Notes: generated from the letters alone by a model not told the origin. Positions 46,228-60,061 are shown, counted from the first letter of the stretch. The stretch: 64,000 nt of DNA from Mercenaria mercenaria (GCF_021730395.1 NC_069365.1:22914001-22978000); one strand, 5' to 3'. Program-made: numbers and translations.

Positions 46228-46272
<45 letters not shown>
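46207..46272. repeat. (CT)n microsatellite
   Basis: About 30 CT units with one short interruption. Confidence 0.95.
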
Positions 46273-46276
<4 letters not shown>

Positions 46277-46279
46277 GCA

Positions 46280-48700
46280 ATTAAGGGTAAAAAAAAACTT
46301 TATGACCGTCGCTGAAATTGAAAATGACCGCTTATTAGGAGTGGGTATTTTTAAAAAATAGTCAAGGCGGTCCTGCTGATTTAATTCTTAACAGAAGTGT
46401 AATAAAGCTGCGTGGGCATGATATACCGTTTACTCAAGTGTTGTCAAGTGAACATGCCAGAGAAACTGAGAAAGGTAACAGCTGCAGAGACATGTGAAAT
46501 TCCCGTACAGGTAGAAGCGGTGATAGATGTTTCTTTAAACAGGAATAAGATTGATAACATGATAACAGAATTTACTTTTTATAAAGCCAACTGACCATTT
46601 CAAGCAAATGGCGGCGACTCTGATAGATATTAATAGGGGTGCAACTATTGAAGTTGTAATTAGAAAAGATGCTGTACTCGGCGTTGCAGAGAGGAACAGA
46701 GGCGAACTAGAAATACTAATGTCAAGTTAATATGAAAAGGAAAAGGAAACAATTAATCGGTAAGGCAGATACAAACTACAGTAACCTGGAGTTGACAGAT
46801 AAAAGCCCAAAGACTAAAGCAGCAAGCTCAAAAGATGTACCATTGATTAATACAGGAGATGCACGCGTACAGCAGAAACACAGAAAATTTCCCAAAGGTG
46901 AGGAAAAAATGCAGTAGAGGACCTGTTAGTAAAGGGAGTGATCAGAATATGTACAAGTCCTTGGGCTTCGCATTGTTATGTCCTAAAGAAATCTGATGTC
47001 GTTTGCCCTTGCATAGATATATCAATGTTAACAAACTTGTTAAGTCTGATAGATTCCCGATGCCAAGAGTACAAGACTGTTTAGATGCCGTTTCATGATC
47101 TACGGTTTTAGTGCATTTGACTTATTATAACAAGTGGATATTTTCATGTACAATGTACCTTTGAAAGAAGAAGGCACAAAGAAAAATGCATTTGTATGCA
47201 AAGTCGGACATTCAAGATGACAAGCATGTCACTTTGGACCTACCGATGCAGAAGTAATTTCCAAAGAACCATGTAGATGGCATTATAAAGTCTGCAATGG
47301 GAAAACTGTTTAAGATACCTTGACCATATAATCGTATTCGGAAATGATATCGGTGACCATTTGATCAAAGTTGACAAGGTTTTACAAAAAAAAACACAAA
47401 TATTCATGTTTAAAATTAAAACCGGATAAATATGATATGCTGCAGACAGGGGTAACTTTTCAAGGGCATATCGTTTTCGGTTATGGTAAACACCCAAATC
47501 ATTCAAATATAGCAAAGATAGTGCAGCTGCCAAGACCGGAGAATACACGAAACATGAAGCAGTTTGTTGTCACGGGGTCATACGTCAGACAATTTGTCAA
47601 GGATTTCGCTTAAAGTGCAAGACCGATAGTATAGCCTACAAGGAAGAACGTTTATTTGGACAGAGGAATGCGAAATATAATTTCAGGATATAAGAACAGC
47701 CCTAGATAGCTCAGACGTAATGGGTTATCCGCAAAATGGTGGAGAGTTTATATTTGATGTCGATGGGTCTGATGTAGGTATCGGCGGAGTTTTGTCACAG
47801 GTATAAGTGTGTGTATTTGTTCAAGTTAAAAGAGCCACGCAGGAAGACAGAAAGATGGATAGAGATTCCCTCGCACTACGATTTTTACATTGCGTATAAA
47901 CCAAGATATAAGCAGGGACATTGCGTTGTGAGTTCTCGATGCGAGAACATCCAGGATTGTCGGTGTGCTGGCGTGGATATGGAGGAGCCCCTAAAGTGCT
48001 TACTTTTATTTCAGGTGATTCAAAACTGTTGTTGGGTTCACCGTTTCTCCGAAAACAATTTTAACGTTTTTCGACTATGGAACGTCACAACAGCCTGAAT
48101 GTGCACTTTGTGCATACGTGATATTTTTGTCATATTTCGGTAGCTCGGTAAACCATAGTTACAATTACACGACCTTATTATTAATTGCTTCCTTGAAGAT
48201 GTCGTCTGATGAAGTTAGAAATGCTGCCAACAGACAGGGAAAGCCTTATAGATGTCTTCACTGTAAGAACCAGGAAAAGCGGAGTTCATAGCTGAAACCT
48301 TCAGAGTAGAAAGTAATGTTTATAACCATCATGTGTCGCTTGACCATATGCTGAACGGTATGTTTGTTCATGTGCACAACGAGGATGCAGTAAGAAAAAC
48401 ACCTCACGACGTACAGCTGTCACAGACAGGGATTTAATGTTTAAATAGAAATCCAACCCGTACCTGGTGGGCGAACAGGATATGGAGGTGCTGAGTAAGG
48501 AGCTGTTTGTACAGCATTTTATAAACAGGAGTAGACAGGATTAGACGAGTCCCGAAGAGAAAAGCCAGGAACGAGAAGACGTATTACAGATGGCAATGAG
48601 GGCAAGTGGCTCGGGCATCTCTGTCGCGGTAGGAGGTTATTGAGGGTTAATAAATTTAAGTTACAGTTTATGCAGAGGCTGCAGAATGTAATATTCTTGA
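46280..48700 (+). mobile_element. Ty3-type LTR element fossil, pol region
   Basis: A decayed remnant, plus strand. Recognisable in order are the segment between protease and RT (about 46600-46900), the RT start (KGVIRICTSPWASHCYVLKK, near 46940), a mid-RT stretch (near 47060-47300), the RT end (FQGHIVFG near 47460 and the region to 47612), and an RNase H start (near 47740). No gag, intact integrase or flanking LTRs were identified. It is broken in many places (more than ten by eye) and is old. Family call rests on the protein motifs. Confidence 0.7.
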
Positions 48701-48750
48701 GGAGTCAGTATAATAGATAGTACGGAAGATGAGGATTGTGTGTGTGTGAA

Positions 48751-49002
48751 CAATTTCTGGGCCAACAACGATCGTTATGTTTTTAGATATTCGCTAACAA
48801 TTTCTTCAGTTTGAAAAACTCGAGCAAAAATCCAAAGTTTTGCGCAAATTGTTTTGTTTATGAACTATCTGTGAAAACTTCTATCATCTGGTTTAACGGA
48901 TGTGTCCTTTCGAAACACCTGTGTGAAGTTTCCGGGTTCTAAGTTATTCCGTTAAATAGACATGGTCGAAAAAAAAATGACTGTCAAAAACGGACGCTGT
49001 AT
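48751..49002. repeat. Left arm of a distant inverted repeat pair
   Basis: CAATTTCTGGGCCAACAACG, AACGGATGTGTCCTTTCGAA, CACCTGTGTGAAGTTTCCGG and CATGGTCGAAAA occur here and as the reverse complement at 59819-60061. Confidence 0.85.
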
Positions 49003-49274
49003 TTGCAATATATATTTAGGCAGTCGTTGAAGTCAGCTGTCGGCTATCGAATACAGCTGTATAAAAGTAAAAAACTGTCTTGTAGACTTATTATATGCCC
49101 CGTAGTGTCTCTTCTTCGTGTATATTTTGTATCTGTTTAATCTACCTGTGTTTTTTGTGATTTCTTTCGTCTTTCATTTGTGTAAAATGTGTATACTTGC
49201 AGTCAGTAAGCAGTTCATATAATATTATACTTGTGTATGGTCCTTATTGCCTTGTCGAGTAATTCTGGTTGAAG

Positions 49275-49420
49275 GTCGGTGGTTCTACCCAGGTGCCCGC
49301 TCGTGAGGAAATAATGCACGGAGGGGCACCTGGGGTCTTCCTCCACCATTAAAGCTGGAAAGTCGTCATATGACATATCATGTGTCGGTGCGACGTTAAA
49401 TCCAATAAAAAAATGTTTTA
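49275..49420 (+). mobile_element. SINE family 4, 3' part
   Basis: Same sequence and limits as the copy at 40216-40361, ending GTCGGTGCGACGTTAAATCC and an A-rich tail. Few differences, so a recent copy. Confidence 0.9.
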
Positions 49421-49621
49421 CATAGGTTTATAAAGCAACATTTCTTGTCCGGCGTATGGCTTTATTATTCCTCGAGAGATTTTGAAATATGTTACACAAA
49501 TTTTAACTACAGCCAAATGATCTTAGCCATGCAAGAGTCATTACCCTTGCTTGAACTTTAAGGTCGCACTTTCGGGTCCAGTCTCTAAAGCATTTATTTT
49601 TTTTATACAAAAAGACATTAT

Positions 49622-50745
49622 TATAACAACCTTCAGTTGTTATTTATATCTATGTGTGTTTTTTATTATACAATAAGACCTGAAATTCTATATTATAAAC
49701 TTTTAACGCCTCAAGAAAGCTAGATCCTAATATTGAAAGAACTGATAGGCATTCCGATAGACATATGACAGAACTGATAGACATTCCGATAGACAATTGA
49801 TAGAACCGAAAGACTTAGTCAATCTTCTTGAAATCAAGTTCCATTTGAAAAACAGTTTAGTTCAATAGTCACATTATCATTATGTAACAATTTAGTCACT
49901 TTTAGTTTGATGTTAGACTGATATATGCATGATTTCTTCAGATTTTCTCAAGAATATTTTGAGATTTAACGCGGAATCTTTCACTTCCGGTTGTCTGTAA
50001 TGCTATGTTTTCCAGCAATCTTTACAGTATTCTACAGTAAATCTGAAGAAATCATTATTTCAAGGTTTTTAAGTAAGGTTTTTACCATCATTCTGTCAAT
50101 TTAACTTTTACTGTAGCATATGCTATAGGCTGTTTTCAGATCGATTCTGCTCAAAAGTTGAGTGAGCGCCATATTTTGAAATGTCTTTCGCTCACTTCAT
50201 TCGTGAAAGACATATGTCTTTCGCCCTCTATCTGATAGATTTGCCAGAGATGCTGGCTGTAACGGCTCATTTCATTGGTCGACATTTTTAGACCGCGTTT
50301 TTTCATTGGTGTTAGACTTTTCTTGCCAGACTTTTTCTCTATAAATATAAGTGTGTCACTGGAAAAGCCTTAACCTTCACGCCTACGTAAAAAGTATACA
50401 TTGAAACTAGACTACTCTTTGAAAACTGCTACGCGACTAGTAAAACTTAGTCGTGACTTATTGTATGCCTGATAACTTAATACACCTATTTTAATGAGAT
50501 GTACAGTTAATTATCATGGTTCAAAAGTAGCTTAAGTGGTAATGAACATCTGATTATAGATATTTTGAGCTGTTTACATCAAAATTACCAATTTGTGATG
50601 TATTGCTAAAGACTACTGAATCAGTTATAAAGTTAGTAAAAACTTCCAGCAATCTATATTGCTCATTACAACCATGAGCTTAAAACTGTGTTGACTTTAA
50701 TTTCTTCCGCCTGCCATTACTGACTTAGCACCTACGGGTGTTACA
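49622..50745 (+). repeat. LTR copy 1
   Basis: Contains a TATA-like CTCTATAAATATAAG near 50338, probably the promoter, about 400 bp before the 3' end. A gtcataccag-type stretch follows the LTR at the place expected for a primer-binding site. Confidence 0.9.
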
Positions 50746-53690
50746 AGTGGTGTCATACCAGTTGGATCACCTTATAGGAACCCACACGGCTAATAAAGAA
50801 TTATCGCGTACTACTTACAAAAGAGTGACATAACATTTAGAATGTAAACAAAAGTATCAAAGCACTTGAAGTACAAAGTAAACAATTAAAAAAAATAATA
50901 AAAGAAGAAAAACAGTATCACAGTATGAGCTTATCACAGGGCCTATAAATAACAATAGCAATAAATATATAAACAGAAATAAGATCAATAAATAGATAGA
51001 TATATAAATATATAAATAAATCAATCAAAAAATAGTATTGTTACTAGAAGTAAGCATTAAAACAATTATAGAAAACAGATTTAGAAAAATCTAAAAGAAG
51101 AACAAACACAGCTGATTATCTTTCATTTATTTGCTGATAAGTATGGCTGATTCAGACAGTGAAGTAAATTTCAATATAAACAATCAAAATGAGGAAGAAG
51201 CAGGTGGTACTGCTCAGTCTCCAGAACCACAAGAACAACCTCCATCTCCAGCTTCAGTGATGAATGCAGAGGAAAGTGACACAGATGATGATGTGCCACA
51301 TCTTTATGAACCTCAAGCACAACCTCGACAAAGACCCGCTATGAGAGAACAACCAGCGGTGCCTCAGAACAAAAATCACTCAAACAGATCAAATATCAGG
51401 TATTTGGGTCTTCCAGTAAATCAACCAGGTCATTCTTAGGGCCAACAGCCAAAGAATGGTCATTTAACAATCAAACCTCAGTGGTGAGGAAGACTGGGAA
51501 GTTTACTTGCGTCATTTTAAAGTATGTGCTGGACTTGGCCAGTGGACAGATCGTGAGCGAGCATTAGCACTTCTAGCCAGCATGCGGGGTGAAGCTCAGA
51601 ACTTTTCTATGACAATTCATAGTGCGGAGAGGGAGAGGTACTCAGACATAGTGTACCACCTTAGCCAAAGGTTTGGTAAAGCCAGACAGCAACCAGTGTG
51701 GATGACAAGGTTCGAAGCCCGACTTAAAGGTCCCAATGAAACCTTTGCTAAGCTTGGAGATGATCTGCGTCGTTTAGCTCAGCGCGCTTACCCATCCATG
51801 ACCCATGATGCCCAAGAAATGATTGCGCTTAACCAACTGTACAAGTCTGTTCCAGCTGAAATAAAATTTAAATGTCTTACAGAACAATGTCGCAGTGTTG
51901 AACGAGCAGTAGGTATCATAGAAATGTATGAAGGCGTCTTCTTCCCAACAGGTAACATGTCACAATATGCCACAGCTAGAATGGTGAGAAATGTAAATGG
52001 TACCGGGAGTGGTCAAAACTCTGAGGAGGCTGCAAACATTCCATCAGCATCAATGATGACACAGACTCTCCAACAACTCCAGGACTGTGTTAAGAAGCTT
52101 TCAGAAGCACAAGATGAGCTCAGAAGCAGACGAGGTAATCGTACTCTAAAGCAATGCTTTCAATGTCAGTCTCCAGACCATCTCATTAAAAACTGCCCTT
52201 ACAACAGACATGGGTTCCGTCAGGCAAATCAAAACCAACAAAGACGATGGCTAATGAGACCTCCTCAACAGAACCAAGTGCCACAACCCAACTCTCAGAA
52301 CCAAGGTCAAGCAACTGTGCCACAGAAGAGCCAGGAAAACACCAGGCCGTCGACCCAGTAGGCCCACAGTCGATGGCGAGCAATGGGCCTGAAAATCCTG
52401 AAAATGAAGTAAAAACAAGTTATGTAGGTAAAACATTTAAAAACACTGAAAAATGGGACAATGGATTTTATACAGGTGTTACAATTTCAAATGTTAATGT
52501 AGATATGCTTATAGACAGTGGCTCTTCCACAACCCTTTTGGCTAATAGAATATTTGAACAAATTGAAGCAGGAGTTAAGCCAATTTTGCAGAAAGGAACT
52601 ATTCGTATGAAAGATGTGACTGGTTCTGAAATAAATGTCTATGGTACAGCAAATATTTCAATTCAAATGGGAAAAACTGAGTATACACACACAGTAACTG
52701 TTTGTGACATAGCACCTGATGGAATTCTTGGTCAAGACTTTATGTTACAATATGTTAAAGGGGTTGATTATGTAGAATATTCATTACAAACTAAACAAGG
52801 GGACAAAATTCCATGTTGGTTAGGGGGGAAAGACTCTATGGTTTGTAGAGTACTTGTGAAAGAGAAAATTACAATTCCAGGGAACTCTAGTGCATGGGTA
52901 ACTGTGACAATTCCCAGCAAAGAACATCTTGATCAAATGGCTTTAGTTGAACCTGTTAAGCAAAATAAGGCAATTCAGCTTCTGCCAGGCATTGTAAATA
53001 CCAGTGATAATAGCTCAGTTAAACTAAATGTTGTAAATGGTGAAGAAGACCCAGTTGATATTTTTCCTCAAACTGTGCTTGGTAAATGCCAGTCTTTTAA
53101 CATGTCTGTTACAAAACAGAAACACTGTGCACAGGTAACTTCTGAAATTAAAACTGAAGCAATTAATATCTTGAAAACAGGTGCCATGCCACTTCTTCCC
53201 CCTGCTAGGCGAGAATGGGACTGTGAGAACATAGTCACCTTCAAGGGTACAGTACATAGCGTCTCATGGCCACCCACTGGCTGGAAATACATGGACAGCC
53301 AACGGAGAACACAAATGGCAGAACATGCGGCAAATTTGCTTGACGCCGACTTGACTGGGTTTCCTTGTACATCCAGAGAGGACATCCTTGACAAATTTAA
53401 CTTTCTGGTGCTACCTGGGTCCATTGTGCAGCATCCTAAACAGTTAACGCAGCGCCAGCACATGAGACTGCTCTATTTCCATCAAGTTAAGAAAATAGCA
53501 CTGGGTAAATCAAAGGACTCGGAACTCATAAAAATGTTCAAAGGTGCTCAGTCACAGTCCAAAGGAAGTAACCACATCAAAATCATTGAAAATGCAAACA
53601 TTAAATTAAGGTAATAAACAAAACACTGAAGTTTACATTAGAATGCAGCTGAACTCTTTTTTTTACCATTTTTTTTAAAGTAAGGAAAAG
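50746..53690 (+). mobile_element. Internal part 1: gag and protease regions, fossil
   Basis: A gag-like region at about 51143-52361 has a zinc knuckle of the CX2CX4HX4C kind (CFQCQSPDHLIKNC, near 52153). An overlapping protease-like region at 52247-53614, in another frame, has the retroviral-type aspartic protease signature LIDSGSSTTLL. Overlap of gag and pro in different frames is normal where the family uses frameshifting. A purine-rich stretch AAGGAAAAG precedes the next LTR. About one break is apparent. No RT, RNase H or integrase region is present. Confidence 0.85.
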
Positions 53691-54813
53691 TATAACAACC
53701 TTCAGTTGTTATTTATATCTATGTGTGTTTTTATCATACAATAAGACCTGAAATTCTATATTATAAACTTTTAACGCCTCAAGAAAGCTAGATCCTAATA
53801 TTGAAAGAACTGATAGGCATTCCGATAGACATATGACAGAACTGATAGACATTCCGATAGACAATTGATAGAACCGAAAGACTTAGTCAATCTTCTTGAA
53901 ATCAAGTTCCATTTGAAAAACAGTTTAGTTCAATAGTCACATTATCATTATGAAACAATTTAGTCACTTTTAGTTTGATGTTAGACTGATATATGCATGA
54001 TTTCTTCAGATTTTCTCAAGAATATTTTGAGATTTAACGCGGAATCTTTCACTTCCGGTTGTCTGTAATGCTATGTTTTCCAGCAATCTTTACAGTATTC
54101 TACAGTAAATCTGAAGAAATCATTATTTCAAGGTTTTTAAGTAAGGTTTTTACCATCATTCTGTCAATTTAACTTTTACTGTAGCATATGCTATAGGCTG
54201 TTTTCAGATCGATTCTGCTCAAAAGTTGAGTGAGCGCCATATTTTGAAATGTCTTTCGCTCACTTCATTCGTGAAAGACATATGTCTTTCGCCCTCTATC
54301 TGATAGATTTGCCAGAGATGCTGGCTGTAACGGCTCATTTCATTGGTCGACATTTTTAGACCGCGTTTTTTCATTGGTGTTAGACTTTTCTTGCCAGACT
54401 TTTTCTCTATAAATATAAGTGTGTCACTGGAAAAGCCTTAACCTTCACGCCTACGTAAAAAGTATACATTGAAACTAGACTACTCTTTGTAATCTGCTAC
54501 GCGACTAGTAAAACTTAGTCGTGACTTATTGTATGCCTGATAACTTAATACACCTATTTTAATGAGATGTACAGTTAGTTATCATGGTTCAAAAGTAGCT
54601 TAAGTGGTAATGAACATCTGATTATAGATATTTTGAGCTGTTTACATCAAAATTACCAATTTGTGATGTATTGCTAAAGACTACTGAATCAGTTATAAAG
54701 TTAGTAAAAACTTCCAGCAATCTATATTGCTCATTACAACCATGAGCTTAAAACTGTGTTGACTTTAATTTCTTCCGCCTGCCATTACTGACTTAGCACC
54801 TACGGGTGTTACA
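53691..54813 (+). repeat. LTR copy 2 (shared)
   Basis: Serves as the 3' LTR of internal part 1 and the 5' LTR of internal part 2. Almost identical to the other two. Confidence 0.9.
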
Positions 54814-57759
54814 AGTGGTGTCATACCAGTGGGATCACCTTATAGGAACCCACACGGCTAATAAAGAATTATCGCGTACTACTTACAAAAGAGTGACATA
54901 ACATTTAGAATGTAAACAAAAGTATCAAAGCACTTGAAGTACAAAGTAAACAATTAAAAAAAATAATAAAAGAAGAAAAACAGTATCACAGTATGAGCTT
55001 ATCACAGGGCCTATAAATAACAATAGCAATAAATATATAAACAGAAATAAGATCAATAAATAGATAGATATATAAATATATAAATAAATCAATCAAAAAA
55101 TAGTATTGTTACTAGAAGTAAGCATTAAAACAATTATAGAAAACAGATTTAGAAAAATCTAAAAGAAGAACAAACACAACTGATTATCTTTCATTTATTT
55201 GCTGATAAGTATGGCTGATTCAGACAGTGAAGTAAATTTCAATATAAACAATCAAAATGAGGAAGAAACAGGTGGTACTGCTCAGTCTCCAGAACCACAA
55301 GAACAACCTCCATCTCCAGCTTCAGTGATGAATGCAGAGGAAAGTGACACAGATGATGATGTGCCACATCTTTATGAACCTCAAGCTAAACCTCGACAAA
55401 GACCCGCTATGAGAGAACAACCAGCGGTGCCTCAGAACAAAAATCACTCAAACAGATCAAATATCAGGTATTCGGGTCTTCCAGTAAATCAACCAGGTCA
55501 CTATGAGGGCCAACAGCCAAAGAATGGTCATTTAACAATCAAACCTCAGTGGTGAGGAAGACTGGGAAGTTTACTTGCGTCATTTTGAAGTATGTGCTGG
55601 ACTTGGCCAGTGGACAGATCGTGAGCGAGCATTAGCACTTCTAGCCAGCATGCGGGGTGAAGCTCAGAACTTTTCTATGACAATTCATAGTGCGGAGAGG
55701 GAGAGGTACTCAGACATAGTGTACCACCTTAGCCAAAGGTTTGGTAAAGCCAGACAGCAACCAGTGTGGATGACAAGGTTCGAAGCCCGACTTAAAGGTC
55801 CCAATGAAACCTTTGCTAAGCTTGGAGATGATCTGCGTCGTTTAGCTCAGCGCGCTTACCCATCCATGACCCATGATGCCCAAGAAATGATTGCGCTTAA
55901 CCAACTGTACAAGTCTGTTCCAGCTGAAATAAAATTTAAATGTCTTACAGAACAATGTCGCAGTGTTGAACGAGCAGTAGGTATCATAGAAATGTATGAA
56001 GGCGTCTTCTTCCCAACAGGTAACATGTCACAATATGCCACAGCTAGAATGGTGAGAAATGTAAATGGTACCGGGAGTGGTCAAAACTCTGAGGAGGCTG
56101 CAAACATTCCATCAGCATCAATGATGACACAGACTCTCCAACAACTCCAGGACTGTGTTAAGAAGCTTTCAGAAGCACAAGATGAGCTCAGAAGCAGACG
56201 AGGTAATCGTACTCTAAAGCAATGCTTTCAATGTCAGTCTCCAGACCATCTCATTAAAAACTGCCCTTACAACAGACATGGGTTCCGTCAGGCAAATCAA
56301 AACCAACAAAGACGATGGCTAATGAGACCTCCTCAACAGAACCAAGTGCCACAACCCAACTCTCAGAACCAAGGTCAAGCAACTGTGCCACAGAAGAGCC
56401 AGGAAAACACCAGGCCGTCGACCCAGTAGGCCCACAGTCGATGGCGAGCAATGGGCCTGAAACTCCTGAAAATGAAGTAAAAACAAGTTATGTAGGTAAA
56501 ACATTTAAAAACACTGAAAAATGGGACAATGGATTTTATACAGGTGTTACAATTTCAAATGTTAATGTAGATATGCTTATAGACAGTGGCTCTTCCACAA
56601 CCCTTTTGGCTAATAGAATATTTGAACAAATTGAAGCAGGAGTTAAGCCAATTTTGCAGAAAGGAACTATTCGTATGAAAGATGTTACTGGTTCTGAAAT
56701 AAATGTCTATGGTACAGCAAATATTTCAATTCAAATGGGAAAAACTGAGTATACACACACAGTAACTGTTTGTGACATAGCACCTGATGGAATTCTTGGT
56801 CAAGACTTTATGTTACAATATGTTAAAGGGGTTGATTATGTAGAATATTCATTACAAACTAAACAAGGGGACAAAATTCCATGTTGGTTAGGGGGGAAAG
56901 ACTCTATGGTTTGTAGAGTACTTGTGAAAGAGAAAACTACAATTCCAGGGAACTCTAGTGCATGGGTAACTGTGACAATTCCCAGCAAAGAACATCTTGA
57001 TCAAATGGCTTTAGTTGAACCTGTTAAGCAAAATAAGGCAATTCAGCTTCTGCCAGGCATTGTAAATACCAGTGATAATAGCTCAGTTAAACTAAATGTT
57101 GTAAATGGTGAAGAAGACCCAGTTGATATTTTTCCTCAAACTGTGCTTGGTAAATGCCAGTCTTTTAACATGTCTGTTACAAAACAGAAACACTGTGCAC
57201 AGGTAACTTCTGAAATTAAAACTGAAGCAATTAATATCTTGAAAACAGGTGCCATGCCACTTCTTCCCCCTGCTAGGCGAGAATGGGACTGTGAGAACAT
57301 AGTCACCTTCAAGGGTACAGTACATAGCGTCTCATGGCCACCCACTGGCTGGAAATACATGGACAGCCAACGGAGAACACAAATGGCAGAACATGCGGCA
57401 AATTTGCTTGACGCCGACTTGACTGGGTTTCCTTGTACATCCAGAGAGGACATCCTTGACAAATTTAACTTTCTGGTGCTACCTGGGTAAATTGTGCAGC
57501 ATCCTAAACAGTTAACGCAGCGCCAGCACATGAGACTGCTCTATTTCCATCAAGTTAAGAAAATAGCACTGGGTAAATCAAAGGACTCGGAACTCATAAA
57601 AATGTTCAAAGGTGCTCAGTCACAGTCCGAAGGAAGTAACCACATCAAAATCATTGAAAATGCAAACATTAAATTAAGGTTATAAACAAAACACTGAAGT
57701 TTACATTAGAATGCAGCTGAACTCTTTTTTTTTACCATTTTTTTTAAAGTAAGGAAAAG
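54814..57759 (+). mobile_element. Internal part 2: gag and protease regions, fossil
   Basis: Same layout as internal part 1, with gag at about 55211-56429 and protease at about 56315-57670. Also about one or two breaks. Near identical to part 1 over its whole length, which supports recent duplication of the unit. Confidence 0.85.
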
Positions 57760-58882
57760 TATAACAACCTTCAGTTGTTATTTATATCTATGTGTGTTTT
57801 TATCATACAATAAGACCTGAAATTCTATATTATAAACTTTTAACGCCTCAAGAAAGCTAGATCCTAATATTGAAAGAACTGATAGGCATTCCGATAGACA
57901 TATGACAGAACTGATAGACATTCCGATAGACAATTGATAGAACCGAAAGACTTAGTCAATCTTCTTGAAATCAAGTTCCATTTGAAAAACAGTTTAGTTC
58001 AATAGTTACATTATCATTATGAAACAATTTAGTCACTTTTAGTTTGATGTTAGACTGATATATGCATGATTTCTTCAGATTTTCTCAAGAATATTTTGAG
58101 ATTTAACGCGGAATCTTTCACTTCCGGTTGTCTGTAATGCTATGTTTTCCAGCAATCTTTACAGTATTCTACAGTAAATCTGAAGAAATCATTATTTCAA
58201 GGTTTTTAAGTAAGGTTTTTACCATCATTCTGTCAATTTAACTTTTACTGTAGCATATGCTATAGGCTGTTTTCAGATCGATTCTGCTCAAAAGTTGAGT
58301 GAGCGCCATATTTTGAAATGTCTTTCGCTCACTTCATTCGTGAAAGACATATGTCTTTCGCCCTCTATCTGATAGATTTGCCAGAGATGCTGGCTGTAAC
58401 GGCTCATTTCATTGGTCGACATTTTTAGACCGCGTTTTTTCATTGGTGTTAGACTTTTCTTGCCAGACTTTTTCTCTATAAATATAAGTGTGTCACTGGA
58501 AAAGCCTTAACCTTCACGCCTACGTAAAAAGTATACATTGAAACTAGACTACTCTTTGTAAACTGCTACGCGACTAGTAAAACTTAGTCGTGACTTATTG
58601 TATGCCTGATAACTTAATACACCTATTTTAATGAGATGTACAGTTAATTATCATGGTTCAAAAGTAGCTTAAGTGGTAATGAACATCTGATTATAGATAT
58701 TTTGAGCTGTTTACATCAAAATTACCAATTTGTGATGTATTGCTAAAGACTACTGAATCAGTTATAAAGTTAGTAAAAACTTCCAGCAATCTATATTGCT
58801 CATTACAACCATGAGCTTAAAACTGTGTTGACTTTAATTTCTTCCGCCTGCCATTACTGACTTAGCACCTACGGGTGTTACA
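57760..58882 (+). repeat. LTR copy 3
   Basis: Ends GGGTGTTACA at 58882, followed by the right TTAT duplication. Confidence 0.9.
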
Positions 58883-58886
58883 TTAT

Positions 58887-59818
58887 GTATGTGAACCAAT
58901 GCACAATACCTAGCGATGTACAAAATAACAGTGTAATATCTTGTTGATAGAAAGAGTAAATGCGTGAACTGCACAAAAGGGGAGTAACTCTTGTGACATA
59001 AAGTCTGGGGTCCGGGATCGTAAACAAGCGAAGAAGAGTTCCGATCTACCTTGTTATATGCTAATTAAAGCTAAATGTGGCTGGCATGTTAAGAAATATT
59101 TTATTTGATAAATGAACACTAGTCTTTAAAACAGTCATGTGAGATTTTGCAAAGTTCTGCTTATTTAGATTTGAAACAATCATTTACAACAGTTTGTCTG
59201 TATACATCAAACACTTGCAGTTATAGACCATGAATAAACTGCTATTTGTTAAGAAGGTACCTATCAATAAAACAAAATAGCAGATTAACATAAGGAGCAA
59301 TTAAATAATTTTTTATGAGCAAATAAGATTATACACTTATCTAGCACTGCACTAAGAACACTTTTCAAAACAAGAACGGGCATTTGAGATTCATTAAAGA
59401 TACTGAATTCTTCAAACGAAATTCAAATGACTGACGACCAGAAGCAATCATTTGCACTTGCAAAATCCGAGGTGAAATTACTTTCTGTAGTTGCCCGGAG
59501 GCACCTGTAGTGGTTTTCCTCCACCATCAAAAGCTGGCAAAGTGGCAATATGTACTGTATTGTTCCGGTGTAACTGCAAAAAACTATATGGTTGACTTTC
59601 GCATGACTGAAAAATGGCAAGAACGCGTGTACTAGGTTAAAATTCAGCCCGGGTGTGAAGGAACATAGTCATTAAGCCTCTTGAAATGAAAGTGCCGTTT
59701 TATAAAATAATTACGTTTCCGTCAAATCACTGCCAGTAATACGTTTTACATACAAAAGTATTCAAAATCATCGGTGTTAATGGATAGTCTATAAATCTTA
59801 ACATCCGAGTTCAGCGAC
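58887..59818. other. No gene; SINE scrap
   Basis: A diverged SINE family 4 fragment lies at about 59490-59585 (GTTTTCCTCCACCATCAAAA). Nothing else recognised. Confidence 0.4.
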
Positions 59819-60061
59819 CGTTTGCGACAGTCCTTTTTTTTCGACCATGCCTATTAAACGGCTAATATATTTTTTCAGGAATAACGTAGAACCCGGAAAC
59901 TTCACACAGGTGTTCTGTAAGGACACATCCGTTAAACCAGATGATATTAAAACTTTTCACAGGTTGTTCATAAATAAAACAACTTTTGATATTTGCTCGA
60001 TTTTTCAAACTGGAGAAATTGATATCTAAAAACATAACCATCGTTTTTGGCCCAGAAATTG
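59819..60061. repeat. Right arm of the distant inverted repeat pair
   Basis: Reverse complement of 48751-49002, with small differences. A 60-codon plus frame (59847-60029) inside it has no recognisable motif. Confidence 0.85.

Larger units (their letters stand above)
49618..58886 (+). mobile_element. LTR element array: LTR-internal-LTR-internal-LTR
   Basis: Three LTRs (about 1123 bp) and two internal parts (about 2945 bp) repeat with a period of exactly 4069 bp (LTR starts 49622, 53691, 57760). LTRs start TATAACAACC and end GGGTGTTACA. A 4-bp duplication TTAT lies at 49618-49621 and 58883-58886, at the outer ends only, so the array arose from one insertion, probably by LTR-LTR recombination. 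LTR copies differ at only about three to six sites, so it is young. The LTR ends and 4-bp duplication fit the Ty3 group. The internal parts hold gag and protease regions only. Confidence 0.9.

Noticed and set aside
46280-49002. The Ty3-type pol remnant as the missing part of the LTR array
   Set aside because: It is far more decayed than the array, lies outside its target duplications and lacks the array's LTR sequence, so it is treated as a separate, older fossil.
59847-60029. 60-codon gene in the right inverted arm
   Set aside because: No recognisable domain; the matching frame in the left arm is not open over the same length.
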